Shown piece after piece: positions 25,422 to 34,804 of a stretch of DNA of 64,000 bases. Both the position numbers and the translations under genes were made by a program. Source of the DNA: Algibacter lectus (lineage in GTDB: Bacteria > Bacteroidota > Bacteroidia > Flavobacteriales > Flavobacteriaceae). The stretch lies in the NCBI RefSeq assembly GCF_900112395.1, contig NZ_FOLN01000006.1:124001-188000 (forward strand), in the 5' to 3' direction. The notes under the pieces were generated by a model. That model did no database searches. It was not told the origin of the DNA and saw only the letters and a list, made by a program, of their open reading frames with translations. Numbering within the stretch: the first letter of the stretch is position 1; every line of letters starts with the position of its first letter.

Positions 25422-26879
25422 TTAATTTCGTTTTAAAATAACACGCTTGGCTTTAAGCTCTTCTTTTAACCAATCGGTAAGTTGCTTTTCTTTTATCACA
25501 ATCAAACTATCACTTAAAGATTCGTTCCATTTTACAGTGGCAACTTGCAATGTATCTGTGTTTATAAAATCTTTAGACTCTAATGTTTTAGCATAACTAA
25601 AATATGTTAAATCGTTAAACCTAACTTTGGCATCACGCGATAAATTGGTGAAAGATATTACGCTACTTCCGCCATTCACTAGGCGAAGTTCTTCTTGTAA
25701 AACTTCAATTTCATTTCGTAAACCAGAAATAATATGATCTTTTTCATCTAAATCTCTAATAGCTCTATCATAAGCGTCGGAAATTTTATCAAAACTTCTG
25801 TTTTTATTCCCAAAAATCTCTAATTTAAAATCACTGATTTTATCGTATCCTTTAATTTCGTTTAACAAATCGGATTCTGTAGCTTCAGATATTTCACCAT
25901 TAAAATAAAGTGTGATTTTTTTCTCATCTGAATTTAAGGTTCCGTTTTGAAACCAAAGCTCCTGATTTAGTTTAATTTCATTTGAAATAAAATTATTGTA
26001 ATCATTCTCAAAACCACTGCTTTTTAAAACTCTTAAGAAAGTAATTGTTGGATAAATCATAACAACCACAGCAACCAACGCTGCAAAACGCGCTGTGCGT
26101 CTTCTTTTAGCCGAATTAGCATACTTAAGCATAGGAAATCTAAGAAGCTTAAGCACTATAAATGTTGCCAACGCAATAAAAATAGTATTAATGGTAAACA
26201 AGTTCATGGCACCTAAAAAGTAGGTCCAATTTCCGTGTGCTAAACCATAACCCGCCGTACATAAAGGTGGCATTAACGCCGTAGCAATAGCCACACCAAA
26301 AATAACCGATGCAATAGTCCCTCTTTTAGTACGTGCAATTATTAATGCTAAACCACCAAAGAAAGCAATAAGCACATCTCGAATATCTGGTTTTACACGA
26401 CCTAATAACTCTGAGGTTTCTTGATTTCCTAAAGGAAAAAATTTAAAGAATAAAAAAGCCGTTAACAAACTCAAAACAAGCATAGTTGCTAAGTTTATCA
26501 ACGATTTTCTAAGTGTATCAATATCGTTTATAGCGATGGACATGCCAATACCTAATATTGGCCCCATAAGCGGAGAAATTAACATGGCACCAATTACAAC
26601 AGCTGTTGAATCGGCATTTAACCCAATGGAAGCGACAAAAATAGAACAAATTAAAATCCATGCTGTAGCTCCTTTAAAAGGAATATCTGCTTTTATAGCC
26701 TCAATAGTAGCATCGCGATCGGTATCATCCCTAAAATCTAATAATTCTTTAAAAAACACATAAATGCTTTTAAACAATCCTTCGGCGTCTTTCTTAACGG
26801 CCTTTTTTGATTCCTCTACATTTTGATTTTTCTTTGCCTGAACCTCGTCTTCAGAAAAATTGAATTTATTTTCTTCCAT
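25422..26879 (-). CDS. DUF389-domain membrane protein
   Basis: This is a member of the uncharacterised TIGR00341/DUF389 family of integral membrane proteins. Residues about 70-290 contain roughly six transmembrane segments with the conserved block ADSTAVVIGAMLISPLMGPILGIG and, later, FGVAIATALMPPLCTAGYG, whose Pro/Gly-rich re-entrant look resembles a transporter pore (inference). The first 50 residues are charged and cytoplasmic. The C-terminal 190 residues form a soluble domain with a probable coiled coil (about 360-400, DEKDHIISGLRNEIEVLQEELRL is within it). The protein is 485 residues long. It is followed upstream at 32 bp by the mannose-1-phosphate guanylyltransferase gene in the same direction. 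Confidence 0.87.
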   Translation of the reverse strand: MEENKFNFSEDEVQAKKNQNVEESKKAVKKDAEGLFKSIYVFFKELLDFRDDTDRDATIEAIKADIPFKGATAWILICSIFVASIGLNADSTAVVIGAMLISPLMGPILGIGMSIAINDIDTLRKSLINLATMLVLSLLTAFLFFKFFPLGNQETSELLGRVKPDIRDVLIAFFGGLALIIARTKRGTIASVIFGVAIATALMPPLCTAGYGLAHGNWTYFLGAMNLFTINTIFIALATFIVLKLLRFPMLKYANSAKRRRTARFAALVAVVVMIYPTITFLRVLKSSGFENDYNNFISNEIKLNQELWFQNGTLNSDEKKITLYFNGEISEATESDLLNEIKGYDKISDFKLEIFGNKNRSFDKISDAYDRAIRDLDEKDHIISGLRNEIEVLQEELRLVNGGSSVISFTNLSRDAKVRFNDLTYFSYAKTLESKDFINTDTLQVATVKWNESLSDSLIVIKEKQLTDWLKEELKAKRVILKRN

Positions 26880-26910
26880 TTATATATTAATTAGCAAAAC
26901 CGCTTAAAAT

Positions 26911-27981
26911 TTAGTTGCTATATTTATCGTTAAGACGCTTTAAAACAAGCTTGATATCTTGCTCTTTACTCTTAGGGTAAATAAGCAAAGCTTCATCATT
27001 ATCAACAATAATGTAGTCATTTAAACCATCTACAATAACTTGTTTTCCAAGTTTTGTTCTTATCATATTACCTTCAGCATTCTCAACTAAACTATTAGCA
27101 TTTAAAATAGCATTATTATTACTATCCTTATCTAGTTTATCGTAAAGACTTCCCCAAGTTCCTAAATCGTTCCAGTCAAACTCTGCACCTATCACAAAAA
27201 CATTTTTAGATTTTTCCATAATGGCGTAATCTACAGATATGTTTTCGGCTTTAGAGTAATTTTCTTTTATAAAATCATCTTCACCATCGGTGTTATAAAC
27301 AGATATTCCAGACTCAAACAATTGGTATAATTCCGGTTGATTATTTTTAAAAGCATCTACAACGCTTTTTGCACTCCACATAAAAATACCCGCATTCCAT
27401 AGAAAATTACCTTGACTTATAAAGGCTTTAGCTGTTTCGTAATCTGGTTTTTCTCTAAATTGACTAACAGGTTTAATAACGTTTTCAGAATTTTTATCGA
27501 ACTCAATATATCCAAAACCTGTGTTTGGAAATGTTGGCTGAATACCAAGCGTCATTAAAGCATCATTTTCTGAGCAATAATTAAATGCTTCTTCTACATT
27601 TTTAGAAAAAGTTTGCTCATCTTCAATCCAGTGATCACTTGGTGCCACAATCATTAAAGCATCTGGGTTTTCTTTCTGAATTTTTAAAGATGCATATAAA
27701 ATACAAGGTGCTGTATTTCTCATTGCAGGCTCTAAAACCACTTGTTTTTGAGTAACTTCTGGAAGTTGCTCTAAAACCAAATCATTATAACGCTCGTTTG
27801 TTAATATGTATATATTTTCCTTTGGAATTAACCTTGATAAACGTTGAAATGTTTTCTGAATAAGCGTATCGCCCGTTCCAAGCATATCATGAAATTGTTT
27901 TGGAAAATCACTTGTACTTACTGGCCAAAATCTAGATCCTACTCCGCCTGCCATCAATATGGCATAATAATTATTCTTCAT
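26911..27981 (-). CDS. manC: Mannose-1-phosphate guanylyltransferase
   Basis: This enzyme makes GDP-mannose from mannose-1-phosphate and GTP for glycans and exopolysaccharide. The 356-residue protein is the short form without the phosphomannose isomerase domain. It shows the nucleotidyltransferase signature AILMAGGVGSRFWPVSTSDFPKQF at residues 8-31, the VAPSDHWIED metal/nucleotide block, FREKPDYETA, and GAEFDWNDLGTWGSLY near the C-terminal third, all diagnostic. It lies in a run of minus-strand genes (SprT-like upstream, DUF389 downstream) without other sugar genes, so it is a housekeeping copy rather than part of a polysaccharide cluster. Confidence 0.95.
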   Translation of the reverse strand: MKNNYYAILMAGGVGSRFWPVSTSDFPKQFHDMLGTGDTLIQKTFQRLSRLIPKENIYILTNERYNDLVLEQLPEVTQKQVVLEPAMRNTAPCILYASLKIQKENPDALMIVAPSDHWIEDEQTFSKNVEEAFNYCSENDALMTLGIQPTFPNTGFGYIEFDKNSENVIKPVSQFREKPDYETAKAFISQGNFLWNAGIFMWSAKSVVDAFKNNQPELYQLFESGISVYNTDGEDDFIKENYSKAENISVDYAIMEKSKNVFVIGAEFDWNDLGTWGSLYDKLDKDSNNNAILNANSLVENAEGNMIRTKLGKQVIVDGLNDYIIVDNDEALLIYPKSKEQDIKLVLKRLNDKYSN

Positions 27982-28057
27982 TTCTTAATTTGTTTTTCTA
28001 GAAAATCGTAAAATATTCTAGCTTATTATTATTTTGTTTTACTTCTATTTTCAAAAA

Positions 28058-28651
28058 TTAAATAAGTTTAACCTCCGCATTTGGATTAAACAAATATAAC
28101 CTTCCTGTTTTAATTTCCACACACTCAAATCGTTTTACCCTTTTTTGTCCCATTTTAAAAACCCGACCATTATATAACTCAAACGATTGTCCCAAAGGTA
28201 TTTCAAAAACATAAGTTTTATCGTTTGGCTCGTCGAATTCCTTTAAAGCTAGGGCTAATACCGTATCTGTGTCGCTAGATGCTTTTGGATTTTTAAAATG
28301 TGCTGCTAAAAGTGGTAACAAACTATCCGGAAAAACATCGGGGTTTAAAAAAGGTAACATTAAATTTTTAAACGTATATTTCCATTCTTTCCCATGTGGT
28401 TTAATAAATTTTCCGTAACTTTTGTATGTTTCAAAATGGGCTATTTCATGAATAAGGGTAATTAAAAATCGATATTCATTTAGGTTAGAATTTATTGTGA
28501 TTTGATGCTTACCATGCGGCATTTGTCTATAATCACCGTGGCGTGTTTTACGTTCGTTTTTTATTTTCACCAACAAGTGATCATGCTCTAAAAGTTTTAA
28601 AACTCGATTAACAGCATGCTCTGGTATATAACTTTTTAGTAGGTTTTGCAT
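28058..28651 (-). CDS. SprT-like zinc metallopeptidase-domain protein
   Basis: The 197-residue protein has the HExxH motif at 68-72 (TLIHEIAHFETYKSYG) and a third His at 86 (IKPHGKEWKYTFKNLM), the SprT pattern also found in the SPRTN protease that repairs DNA-protein crosslinks. The C-terminal part (residues 150-197) resembles the zinc/beta hairpin end of SprT proteins but lacks a clear CxxC pair. It has no signal peptide and is cytoplasmic. Whether the bacterial member acts on DNA-protein crosslinks is not known. Confidence 0.9.
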   Translation of the reverse strand: MQNLLKSYIPEHAVNRVLKLLEHDHLLVKIKNERKTRHGDYRQMPHGKHQITINSNLNEYRFLITLIHEIAHFETYKSYGKFIKPHGKEWKYTFKNLMLPFLNPDVFPDSLLPLLAAHFKNPKASSDTDTVLALALKEFDEPNDKTYVFEIPLGQSFELYNGRVFKMGQKRVKRFECVEIKTGRLYLFNPNAEVKLI

Positions 28652-29009
28652 TACGACAAAAATAATAATTGTTAAAACAACACACTTATTAATTACAAGA
28701 AAAAAATAAAACTTAACAATCTAATATCAAACAACCTAAAAGTTTAGATATGTTTTTTTAAGGTTTCCTATATATTAATTCTGCTTTAATTTTACAAAAA
28801 TGCCAGTGATAGCTCGTCGAGAATAGATAACTTTTATTTTTTTTATTATTTATGTCGCAAATAAATCATATTAAAAAAACAATTACAGTTAAAAAACTAT
28901 ATTTATTTTAACAAATATCAATAAACCGTAAACTTTATTTACTTAAAGTCATAAAACACTAAATATTTTACAACAAAAACTTATATTTGAGCATAACACT
29001 TTGTAGCTT
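28652..29009. other. AT-rich intergenic region between divergent genes
   Basis: This gap separates the SprT-like gene (minus) from the ATP-grasp gene (plus). It is very AT-rich and must hold promoters for both. The only box I can point to is TATATTTG (a TAnnTTTG match on the plus strand at about 28983-28990), placed 20 bp before the ATP-grasp ATG, without a clear -33 element. I see no RNA gene or ORF here. Confidence 0.5.
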
Positions 29010-30452
29010 ATGAAAGACAACAACCTATTCTCTAATTACGAGAAACTTGCTAGTACTTGGGATGAAATGTATAATGACAATGCAGAATTTAGATCGCAGT
29101 ATGATGGTTTTATTAAATACTTAGAAAACACATCGCCAGAAAAGCTTTCTAAAAAAGAAGACCTTGCAAAACAATTATTTATGAGTCAAGGTGTTACGTT
29201 TACAGTTTACAATGATAATGAAGGTATCGAAAAAATATTTCCTTTCGATATTGTCCCTAGAGTTATAACAGCCGCTGAATGGCAGAAAATTGAAGCAGGT
29301 ATTAAACAGCGTCTAAAAGCACTAAACTTATTCATTAAAGATATTTATAATGAACAGTTTATTATTAAAGACGGTATTATTCCAGGTGAATTAATTTACT
29401 CTTGCCCTAATTTTTTAAGAGAAATGAAAGGGGTTAAGGTTCCTTACGATGTTTATGTACATATTTCTGGTGTCGATTTAATAAGAAACAACGATGGTGA
29501 ATTTTACGTTCTTGAAGATAATTTAAGAACACCATCTGGAGTAAGTTACATGCTCGAAAACAGAGAAATCTCTAAACGTTTATTCCCAGGTATTCTACCT
29601 AAAAACAATGTTCGCTCCGTTTCAGACTATCCTAATTTGCTATACAAGAAACTTAAAGAACTCTCAAATCTATCCAAACCCAATATAGTATTGCTAACAC
29701 CAGGCATTTACAATTCGGCCTATTACGAGCATACTACCCTAGCCCGCTTAATGGGCATTGAGTTAGTAGAAGGTAGCGATTTGGTTGTTAAAAACCATTT
29801 TGTTTACATGAAAACAACCAACGGATTAAAACAGGTTGATATTATCTACAGACGTGTAGACGACGATTATTTAGACCCACTAGAATTTAATGAGAAGAGT
29901 GTTTTAGGCGTTGCCGGAATTATGGCAGCTTACCGAAAAGGGAATGTAAATATTGTAAATGCTCCCGGAACCGGAATTGCCGATGATAAAGCAATTTACA
30001 TCTATGTACCAGACATGATAAAGTATTATTTAGATGAAGAACCTCTTCTGAAAAATATTGAAACCTACCAATTGGGTCGACCAGATGAGCTGGAATATGT
30101 TACCAAAAACATTAAAGACATGGTTATTAAAAAAACCGATGGTAGTGGTGGTTATGGTATGCTTATGGGACATGAAGCTACAGATGAAGAAATTAAAGAC
30201 TACTTAAATACCGTTAGCAAAAAGCCAGAAAACTTTATTGCACAGCCTATTTTAAGACTATCAACCGCGCCGTGTTACATAGATGGTAAATTATCTCCAA
30301 GATGTATCGATTTAAGACCATTTGCCCTTTCTGGCCGAGATGGTATTGATATTTGCCCTGGCGGATTAACCCGTGTTGCACTGAAAAAAGGATCCTTAGT
30401 AGTTAACAGTTCGCAAGGGGGTGGCAGTAAAGACACTTGGATTTTAGAATAA
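29010..30452 (+). CDS. Circularly permuted ATP-grasp protein (DUF404/DUF407 type)
   Basis: This is a predicted peptide or amide ligase with a circularly permuted ATP-grasp fold. The 480 residues include the family's conserved blocks PFDIVPRVITAAEWQ, YVLEDNLRTPSGVSYMLENR, VDIIYRRVDDDYLDP and the nucleotide-binding loop KKTDGSGGYGMLMG, then RPFALSGRDGIDICPGGLTRVALKKGSLVVNSSQGGGSKDTW at the C-terminus. It is followed by an alpha-E and a transglutaminase-like gene, the association described by comparative genomics for predicted peptide-synthesis or tagging systems. No product is established. It has no signal peptide and is cytoplasmic. Confidence 0.92.
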   Translation: MKDNNLFSNYEKLASTWDEMYNDNAEFRSQYDGFIKYLENTSPEKLSKKEDLAKQLFMSQGVTFTVYNDNEGIEKIFPFDIVPRVITAAEWQKIEAGIKQRLKALNLFIKDIYNEQFIIKDGIIPGELIYSCPNFLREMKGVKVPYDVYVHISGVDLIRNNDGEFYVLEDNLRTPSGVSYMLENREISKRLFPGILPKNNVRSVSDYPNLLYKKLKELSNLSKPNIVLLTPGIYNSAYYEHTTLARLMGIELVEGSDLVVKNHFVYMKTTNGLKQVDIIYRRVDDDYLDPLEFNEKSVLGVAGIMAAYRKGNVNIVNAPGTGIADDKAIYIYVPDMIKYYLDEEPLLKNIETYQLGRPDELEYVTKNIKDMVIKKTDGSGGYGMLMGHEATDEEIKDYLNTVSKKPENFIAQPILRLSTAPCYIDGKLSPRCIDLRPFALSGRDGIDICPGGLTRVALKKGSLVVNSSQGGGSKDTWILE

Positions 30453-30472
30453 TTTTACAAAAATAAATATGT

Positions 30473-31396
30473 ATGTTAAGTAGAGTAGCAAATAATCTTA
30501 TTTGGTTAGATCGATATATGGAACGTGGTAGTGGTATTCTTAGTTTACTAAAAGTAAATTATTATGCCAATCAAGATTCTCCAGAATTATTTTCCTGGAC
30601 ACCCGTTATTAAAAATTTCACAGCATTCGATAATGAATACTATACAGAAGACGCTTTGGAGTGTATTGATTTTATGGTGTTTAACACCAATAACTCTAAT
30701 TCAATTCTCAATATTGTTACAAAAGCTAGAGAAAACGCACGTAGTGTACAAGAGCATATATCTCGAGAACTTTGGCTGTGTGTAAATAATTACTATCTAT
30801 ATCTAACAGATAAAAATTTACGAAAACGCTTAAAAGAAGAAGATCCTGTTCAGTTTTTAGAAGATTTACGGAAACATCATTTAATTTATAATGGTACAAC
30901 CGATATTACTCAAGAACGTGGTACATCCTATTATTTCATGAATGTTGGTAAATTCTTAGAACGTGTTAACCTTATTGCAGATTTTACATCGCTTAAGCTT
31001 CAAGAAATAGGAAAAACATCGGATAGTTTAGAAAAAAGTTTCTATTGGAAAAATTTACTACTTTCTATAGGTGGTTACCAGTTTTATCTTAAAACTCATA
31101 AATCAACCTTCAATCAAGACCACGTAATTACTATGGTTTTTCAGGATAAATTATTCCCTAGATCGGTATATTATTGTGTAAATAAACTAAGTAGACATAT
31201 TACACGTTTAATCGAAACCAACGAACTAGAAAAAAAGAATTTAGAATTCTTAATTGGTAAATTAGAAAGCTCTATAAAATACACCACCATTGAAAACATT
31301 AATGAGCAAGGTTTAAATAACTTTATACATAGTATAAAGGAAGACATCAGTAATATTTCAACAAATATTAATGCGGTTTACAACTCTAATAATTGA
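30473..31396 (+). CDS. Alpha-E domain protein
   Basis: The alpha-E family is all-helical and co-occurs with circularly permuted ATP-grasp proteins. The start MLSRVANNLIWLDRYMERG is the family signature (usually LSRvAenlYWlgRYlERae), and NARSVQEHISRELWLCVNNYY is the second conserved block. The protein is 307 residues long, normal for the family, with no signal peptide. It lies 20 bp after the ATP-grasp gene and 12 bp before the transglutaminase gene, so it is clearly the middle gene of an operon. The biochemical role is unknown. It is thought to act with the ATP-grasp partner, perhaps as a carrier or structural subunit. Confidence 0.93.
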   Translation: MLSRVANNLIWLDRYMERGSGILSLLKVNYYANQDSPELFSWTPVIKNFTAFDNEYYTEDALECIDFMVFNTNNSNSILNIVTKARENARSVQEHISRELWLCVNNYYLYLTDKNLRKRLKEEDPVQFLEDLRKHHLIYNGTTDITQERGTSYYFMNVGKFLERVNLIADFTSLKLQEIGKTSDSLEKSFYWKNLLLSIGGYQFYLKTHKSTFNQDHVITMVFQDKLFPRSVYYCVNKLSRHITRLIETNELEKKNLEFLIGKLESSIKYTTIENINEQGLNNFIHSIKEDISNISTNINAVYNSNN

Positions 31397-31408
31397 TTTA
31401 TAACTATC

Positions 31409-32377
31409 ATGGCTACATTTTTCATTAAACATACAACAAAGTATAACTACAATGCACCCGTAATCGATGGGGCAACATTAACTAGGTTACACCCTATTAA
31501 TGATGATAATCAAAAAGTGATTTCGCATTTAATATCTATAACAAATAACCCTTTTATAGAAAGTTTTATCGATTTTTATAACAATAGAGTTGGTACGTTT
31601 ATGGTAATAGAGCCACACGACGAATTAAACATTATTTCTGAAGTTGAAGTGGTAACCTCTCCAAAATTAATTCCGGATGATAGTATTGAAAAAGCTGTAC
31701 AGTGGGAAGAACTTAAACGTATTAAAAATACCATTGACTTTATAGATTTTACAGCACACAAACCTTTTAAAGGAAGCCAAGAAATCACTGATGTAATTCT
31801 AGATTTAATGTTAAAAACCAAGTCGCCATTTCAGGCTGTACTTGCCATATGCGAATATGTTTATGATAATTTTGAATATAAAACAGGAGTTACTAACGTA
31901 AAAACATCTTTAGAAGAAGCTTGGGAACTCAAGGCAGGCGTTTGTCAAGATTTTACAAATGTTATGCTGCGCATGGTTAAAATGCTTGGTATACCAGCTA
32001 GATATGTAAGTGGTTATATTTGTCCTAATGACGAAATAACACGTGGAACTGGAGCTACACACGCCTGGATAGAGGCTTACATTCCATTTTATGGATGGTT
32101 AGGTTTCGACCCTACAAATCACGCTATAGCGAACGAAAACCACGTAAGATTAGCTATAGGAAGAGATTATGGTGATTGCTCACCAGTAAAAGGAGTATTT
32201 AAAGGTAGTGTTGAAGCCGAAATGCAAGTTACCGTTTCTGTTAAAACAAATAAAACCGAAAACACAAAGCAGGTAGCTCCTGAAGTTTCTACCGTATATC
32301 CATCAAATAGTTACAAACGTAGTTTAGCTGAAAAAGAAAACGGTGGCAGCCAACAACAGCAGCAACAGCAACAATAA
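31409..32377 (+). CDS. Transglutaminase-like protease-fold protein
   Basis: This is a papain-like transglutaminase-core protein with an N-terminal beta domain (FFIKHTTKYNYNAPVIDGATLTRLHP), as in the family that accompanies ATP-grasp/alpha-E genes. The catalytic triad is visible: Cys179 (AGVCQDFTNVMLRM), His218 (GATHAWIEAYIP) and Asp234 (LGFDPTNHA). In this context it is predicted to be a peptidase or cross-linker acting on the product of the ATP-grasp enzyme. The C-terminal 60 residues are not conserved in pattern and end in GGSQ followed by a run of Gln from CAG/CAA codons. It is 322 residues long, with no signal peptide. It converges on the polyprenyl synthase gene at 9 bp. Confidence 0.92.
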   Translation: MATFFIKHTTKYNYNAPVIDGATLTRLHPINDDNQKVISHLISITNNPFIESFIDFYNNRVGTFMVIEPHDELNIISEVEVVTSPKLIPDDSIEKAVQWEELKRIKNTIDFIDFTAHKPFKGSQEITDVILDLMLKTKSPFQAVLAICEYVYDNFEYKTGVTNVKTSLEEAWELKAGVCQDFTNVMLRMVKMLGIPARYVSGYICPNDEITRGTGATHAWIEAYIPFYGWLGFDPTNHAIANENHVRLAIGRDYGDCSPVKGVFKGSVEAEMQVTVSVKTNKTENTKQVAPEVSTVYPSNSYKRSLAEKENGGSQQQQQQQQ

Positions 32378-32386
32378 AATTTTACT

Positions 32387-33364
32387 TTATTTTTTTCTAT
32401 CGATAACGTAGTTAACCATAAGCTCTAATGATTGCTTATATTCCGAATCTGGATACTTTTTAAGTAATTCTAAAGCTTCCGTTTGAAACTGCGTCATCTT
32501 TGAAATAGCATAATCTAAACCACCATTATCCTTAACAAAAGCGATAACTTCTTTAACGCGTTTGGTGTCTTTATTATGGTTTTTAATGGAATTAATGAGC
32601 CATTTTTTATCCTTTTTAGAAGCCCCATTAAGTACATGAATTAAAGGCAAAGTCATTTTTTGTTCCTTTATGTCAATACCTGTTGGTTTCCCTATTTGTG
32701 TATCGCCATAATCGAACAAATCGTCCTTAATTTGAAACGCCATACCAATGAGTTCTCCAAATTTACGCATGGTTTCTACATGTTCCGAATCGGGTTTTAC
32801 AGATGCAGCACCTAAACTACAACACGCAGCAATAAGAGTTGCTGTTTTCTGTCGAATAATCTCGTAATAAACCGCTTCAGTAATATCTAATTTTCTTGCT
32901 TTTTCTATTTGAAGTAATTCACCTTCACTCATTTCTCGAACAGCAACCGAAATAATTTTAAGCAAATCGAAATCATTATTATCGATCGATAATAATAAAC
33001 CTTTAGAAAGTAAAAAATCGCCAATTAAAACGGCGATTTTATTTTTCCAAAGCGCGTTTACAGAAAAGAAACCACGACGTCTGTTACTATCATCCACCAC
33101 ATCATCATGCACTAGTGTTGCCGTATGAATAAGTTCTATAACAGAAGCTCCACGATACGTACGCTCGCAAACTTCGCCGTTAGAGACCATTTTAGAGACC
33201 AAAAACACAAACATAGGGCGCATTTGCTTCCCTTTGCGATTCACGATATAATGTGTAATACGATTAAGCAATGCCACTTTACTCGACATAGAAAGCAGGA
33301 ACTTTTGTTCAAAAAGATCCATTTCGTAAGCTATGGGTTGCTTTATTTGTTCTACTATTTTCAA
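32387..33364 (-). CDS. Long-chain polyprenyl diphosphate synthase
   Basis: This trans-prenyltransferase elongates isopentenyl units, probably making the side chain of menaquinone (respiratory quinone) in this organism. The 325 residues hold both aspartate-rich motifs: DDVVD at 87-91 (TLVHDDVVDDSNRRRG) and DDLFD at 214-218 (FQIKDDLFDYG), plus GKQMRP and GDFLLSKG blocks. Chain length cannot be read off safely. The residues before the first motif (IHTATL) are small, consistent with a long-chain (octaprenyl type or similar) enzyme. It is followed upstream at 60 bp by rlmN in the same direction. Confidence 0.93.
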   Translation of the reverse strand: MKIVEQIKQPIAYEMDLFEQKFLLSMSSKVALLNRITHYIVNRKGKQMRPMFVFLVSKMVSNGEVCERTYRGASVIELIHTATLVHDDVVDDSNRRRGFFSVNALWKNKIAVLIGDFLLSKGLLLSIDNNDFDLLKIISVAVREMSEGELLQIEKARKLDITEAVYYEIIRQKTATLIAACCSLGAASVKPDSEHVETMRKFGELIGMAFQIKDDLFDYGDTQIGKPTGIDIKEQKMTLPLIHVLNGASKKDKKWLINSIKNHNKDTKRVKEVIAFVKDNGGLDYAISKMTQFQTEALELLKKYPDSEYKQSLELMVNYVIDRKK

Positions 33365-33424
33365 GGTGAGATATTAAAAGAAATTAAATATAAGATTTAT
33401 GATTTTACACAAAATACCGAGTGC

Positions 33425-34465
33425 TTAACTTTTGTTAGCCAATTGCCCACAAGCAGCATCAATATCTTTTCCGCGACTGCGACGTACATTAACTACAATT
33501 CTATTTTTTTCTAATGCGCTGATGTAATTTTCTAAGGCTTCGTTTGAGGCTTGCTGAAATTCACCATCGTCAATAGGATTGTATTCAATAATATTAACTT
33601 TACATGGCACATATTTACAAAACTGAACAAAGGCATCAATATCTGCTTGGCTATCGTTAATATCTTTCCAAACCACATATTCATAACTAATTTTACGATT
33701 AGTTTTTAAATACCAATACTCCAAAGATTCTCTTAAATCTTTTAAAGGAAATGTTTCGTTGAAAGGCATTATTCTAGTTCGAACCTCATCTATTGCCGAG
33801 TGTAACGATACAGCTAAGTTAAATTTCACTTCATCATCGGCCATTTTCTTGATCATTTTTGGCACTCCAGATGTTGAAACCGTAATTCGTTTTGGAGACA
33901 TGCCTAATCCATCGGTAGATGTTATTTTATCGATAGCCTTAATAACGTTATTATAGTTCATTAGCGGCTCGCCCATACCCATAAACACAATGTTACTTAA
34001 GGGACGATCGTGATATAAACGACTTTCGTTATCGATAGCTACTACTTGATCGTAAATTTCGTCTGGATTTAAGTTTCGCATACGTTTTAAACGTGAGGTT
34101 GCACAAAACTTACAATCTAAACTACAGCCTACTTGACTCGAAACACATGCTGTGGTTCTTGTTTTTGTTGGTATTAAAACCGACTCTACAATTAACCCAT
34201 CGTGCAAACGCACCGCATTTTTTACCGTACCATCACTACTACGTTGCATGGTATCTACTTTAATGTGATTGATTACAAAATTGTCTTCGAGCATTTGGCG
34301 TGTTTCTTTAGATACGTTCGTCATATCCTCAAAAGTGTAAGCCGATTTTTGCCAAAGCCATTCGTAAACTTGATTGCCTCGAAAAGCTTTATCGCCATTT
34401 TCCACAAAGAAATCCCGAAGTTGTTCTTTAGTTAAGGCGCGTATGTCTTTTTTATTATCTTTCAT
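33425..34465 (-). CDS. rlmN: Dual-specificity 23S rRNA A2503 / tRNA A37 methyltransferase
   Basis: RlmN is a radical SAM enzyme that methylates C2 of A2503 in 23S rRNA and of A37 in some tRNAs. From the chosen ATG (MKDNKKDIRALTKEQLRDFF) it is 346 residues. The 4Fe-4S cluster cysteines are C114, C118 and C121 (VGCSLDCKFCATSRL). The methyl-accepting and resolving cysteine near the end is C339 (GKDIDAACGQL), and the GMGEPL motif is present. An in-frame extension of 30 residues upstream lacks family similarity and was not used. It lies between the polyprenyl synthase gene and a repeat/terminator region. Confidence 0.96.
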   Translation of the reverse strand: MKDNKKDIRALTKEQLRDFFVENGDKAFRGNQVYEWLWQKSAYTFEDMTNVSKETRQMLEDNFVINHIKVDTMQRSSDGTVKNAVRLHDGLIVESVLIPTKTRTTACVSSQVGCSLDCKFCATSRLKRMRNLNPDEIYDQVVAIDNESRLYHDRPLSNIVFMGMGEPLMNYNNVIKAIDKITSTDGLGMSPKRITVSTSGVPKMIKKMADDEVKFNLAVSLHSAIDEVRTRIMPFNETFPLKDLRESLEYWYLKTNRKISYEYVVWKDINDSQADIDAFVQFCKYVPCKVNIIEYNPIDDGEFQQASNEALENYISALEKNRIVVNVRRSRGKDIDAACGQLANKS

Positions 34466-34557
34466 TTGGTTGCAAAAATAGTGAAAGCTTTTTCTTTTAT
34501 AGCACTTGTTTTTATAAAGTCGTACTAAATTTAGTGTAAACCTTAAATTTAGCACAT

Positions 34558-34714
34558 GGCTGCATTAGGGATTGCAGCGGCATCCTTTTTGCTGAATTTA
34601 TAAATTAGTTTTTTGATAAGTCTGCTTCCTCACAAAAACCTAAATTAAAAACAAACATAGGCTATTTTGCAAAAAGATATAGCGAAAAGCCCGACCTGAA
34701 AGGGAATGCCCAAA
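34558..34714 (-). repeat. Dispersed intergenic repeat, family A, copy 2
   Basis: Read on the minus strand it begins GGGCATTCCCTTTCAGG, continues TCGGGCTTTTCGCTATATC and TTTTTGC, and ends AGCAAAAAGGATGCCGCTGC then AATCCCTAATGCAG. The blocks match copies 1 and 3. Unlike those, about 75 bp separate the two halves where the short hairpin loop would be. It fills most of the 339-bp gap between rlmN and queA. Confidence 0.75.
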
Positions 34715-34748
34715 TTTTAAAACGCATTATTTTTATTAAATATGAAAC

Positions 34749-34790
34749 AAAAAAAAAGCTTCATCGTTTTTATTGGATGAAGCTTAAGTT
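34749..34790 (-). terminator. Terminator of queA
   Basis: The stem AGCTTCATC/GATGAAGCT around an 11-nt loop is followed on the minus strand by a run of nine or more T. It lies just after the queA stop codon. Confidence 0.85.
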
Positions 34791-34804
34791 TTATTTAGAA
34801 GGGA

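Noticed and set aside
33125-33514. 129-codon plus-strand ORF over the start of the polyprenyl synthase gene and the rlmN end
   Set aside because: It is antisense to two conserved genes and shows no recognisable protein pattern.
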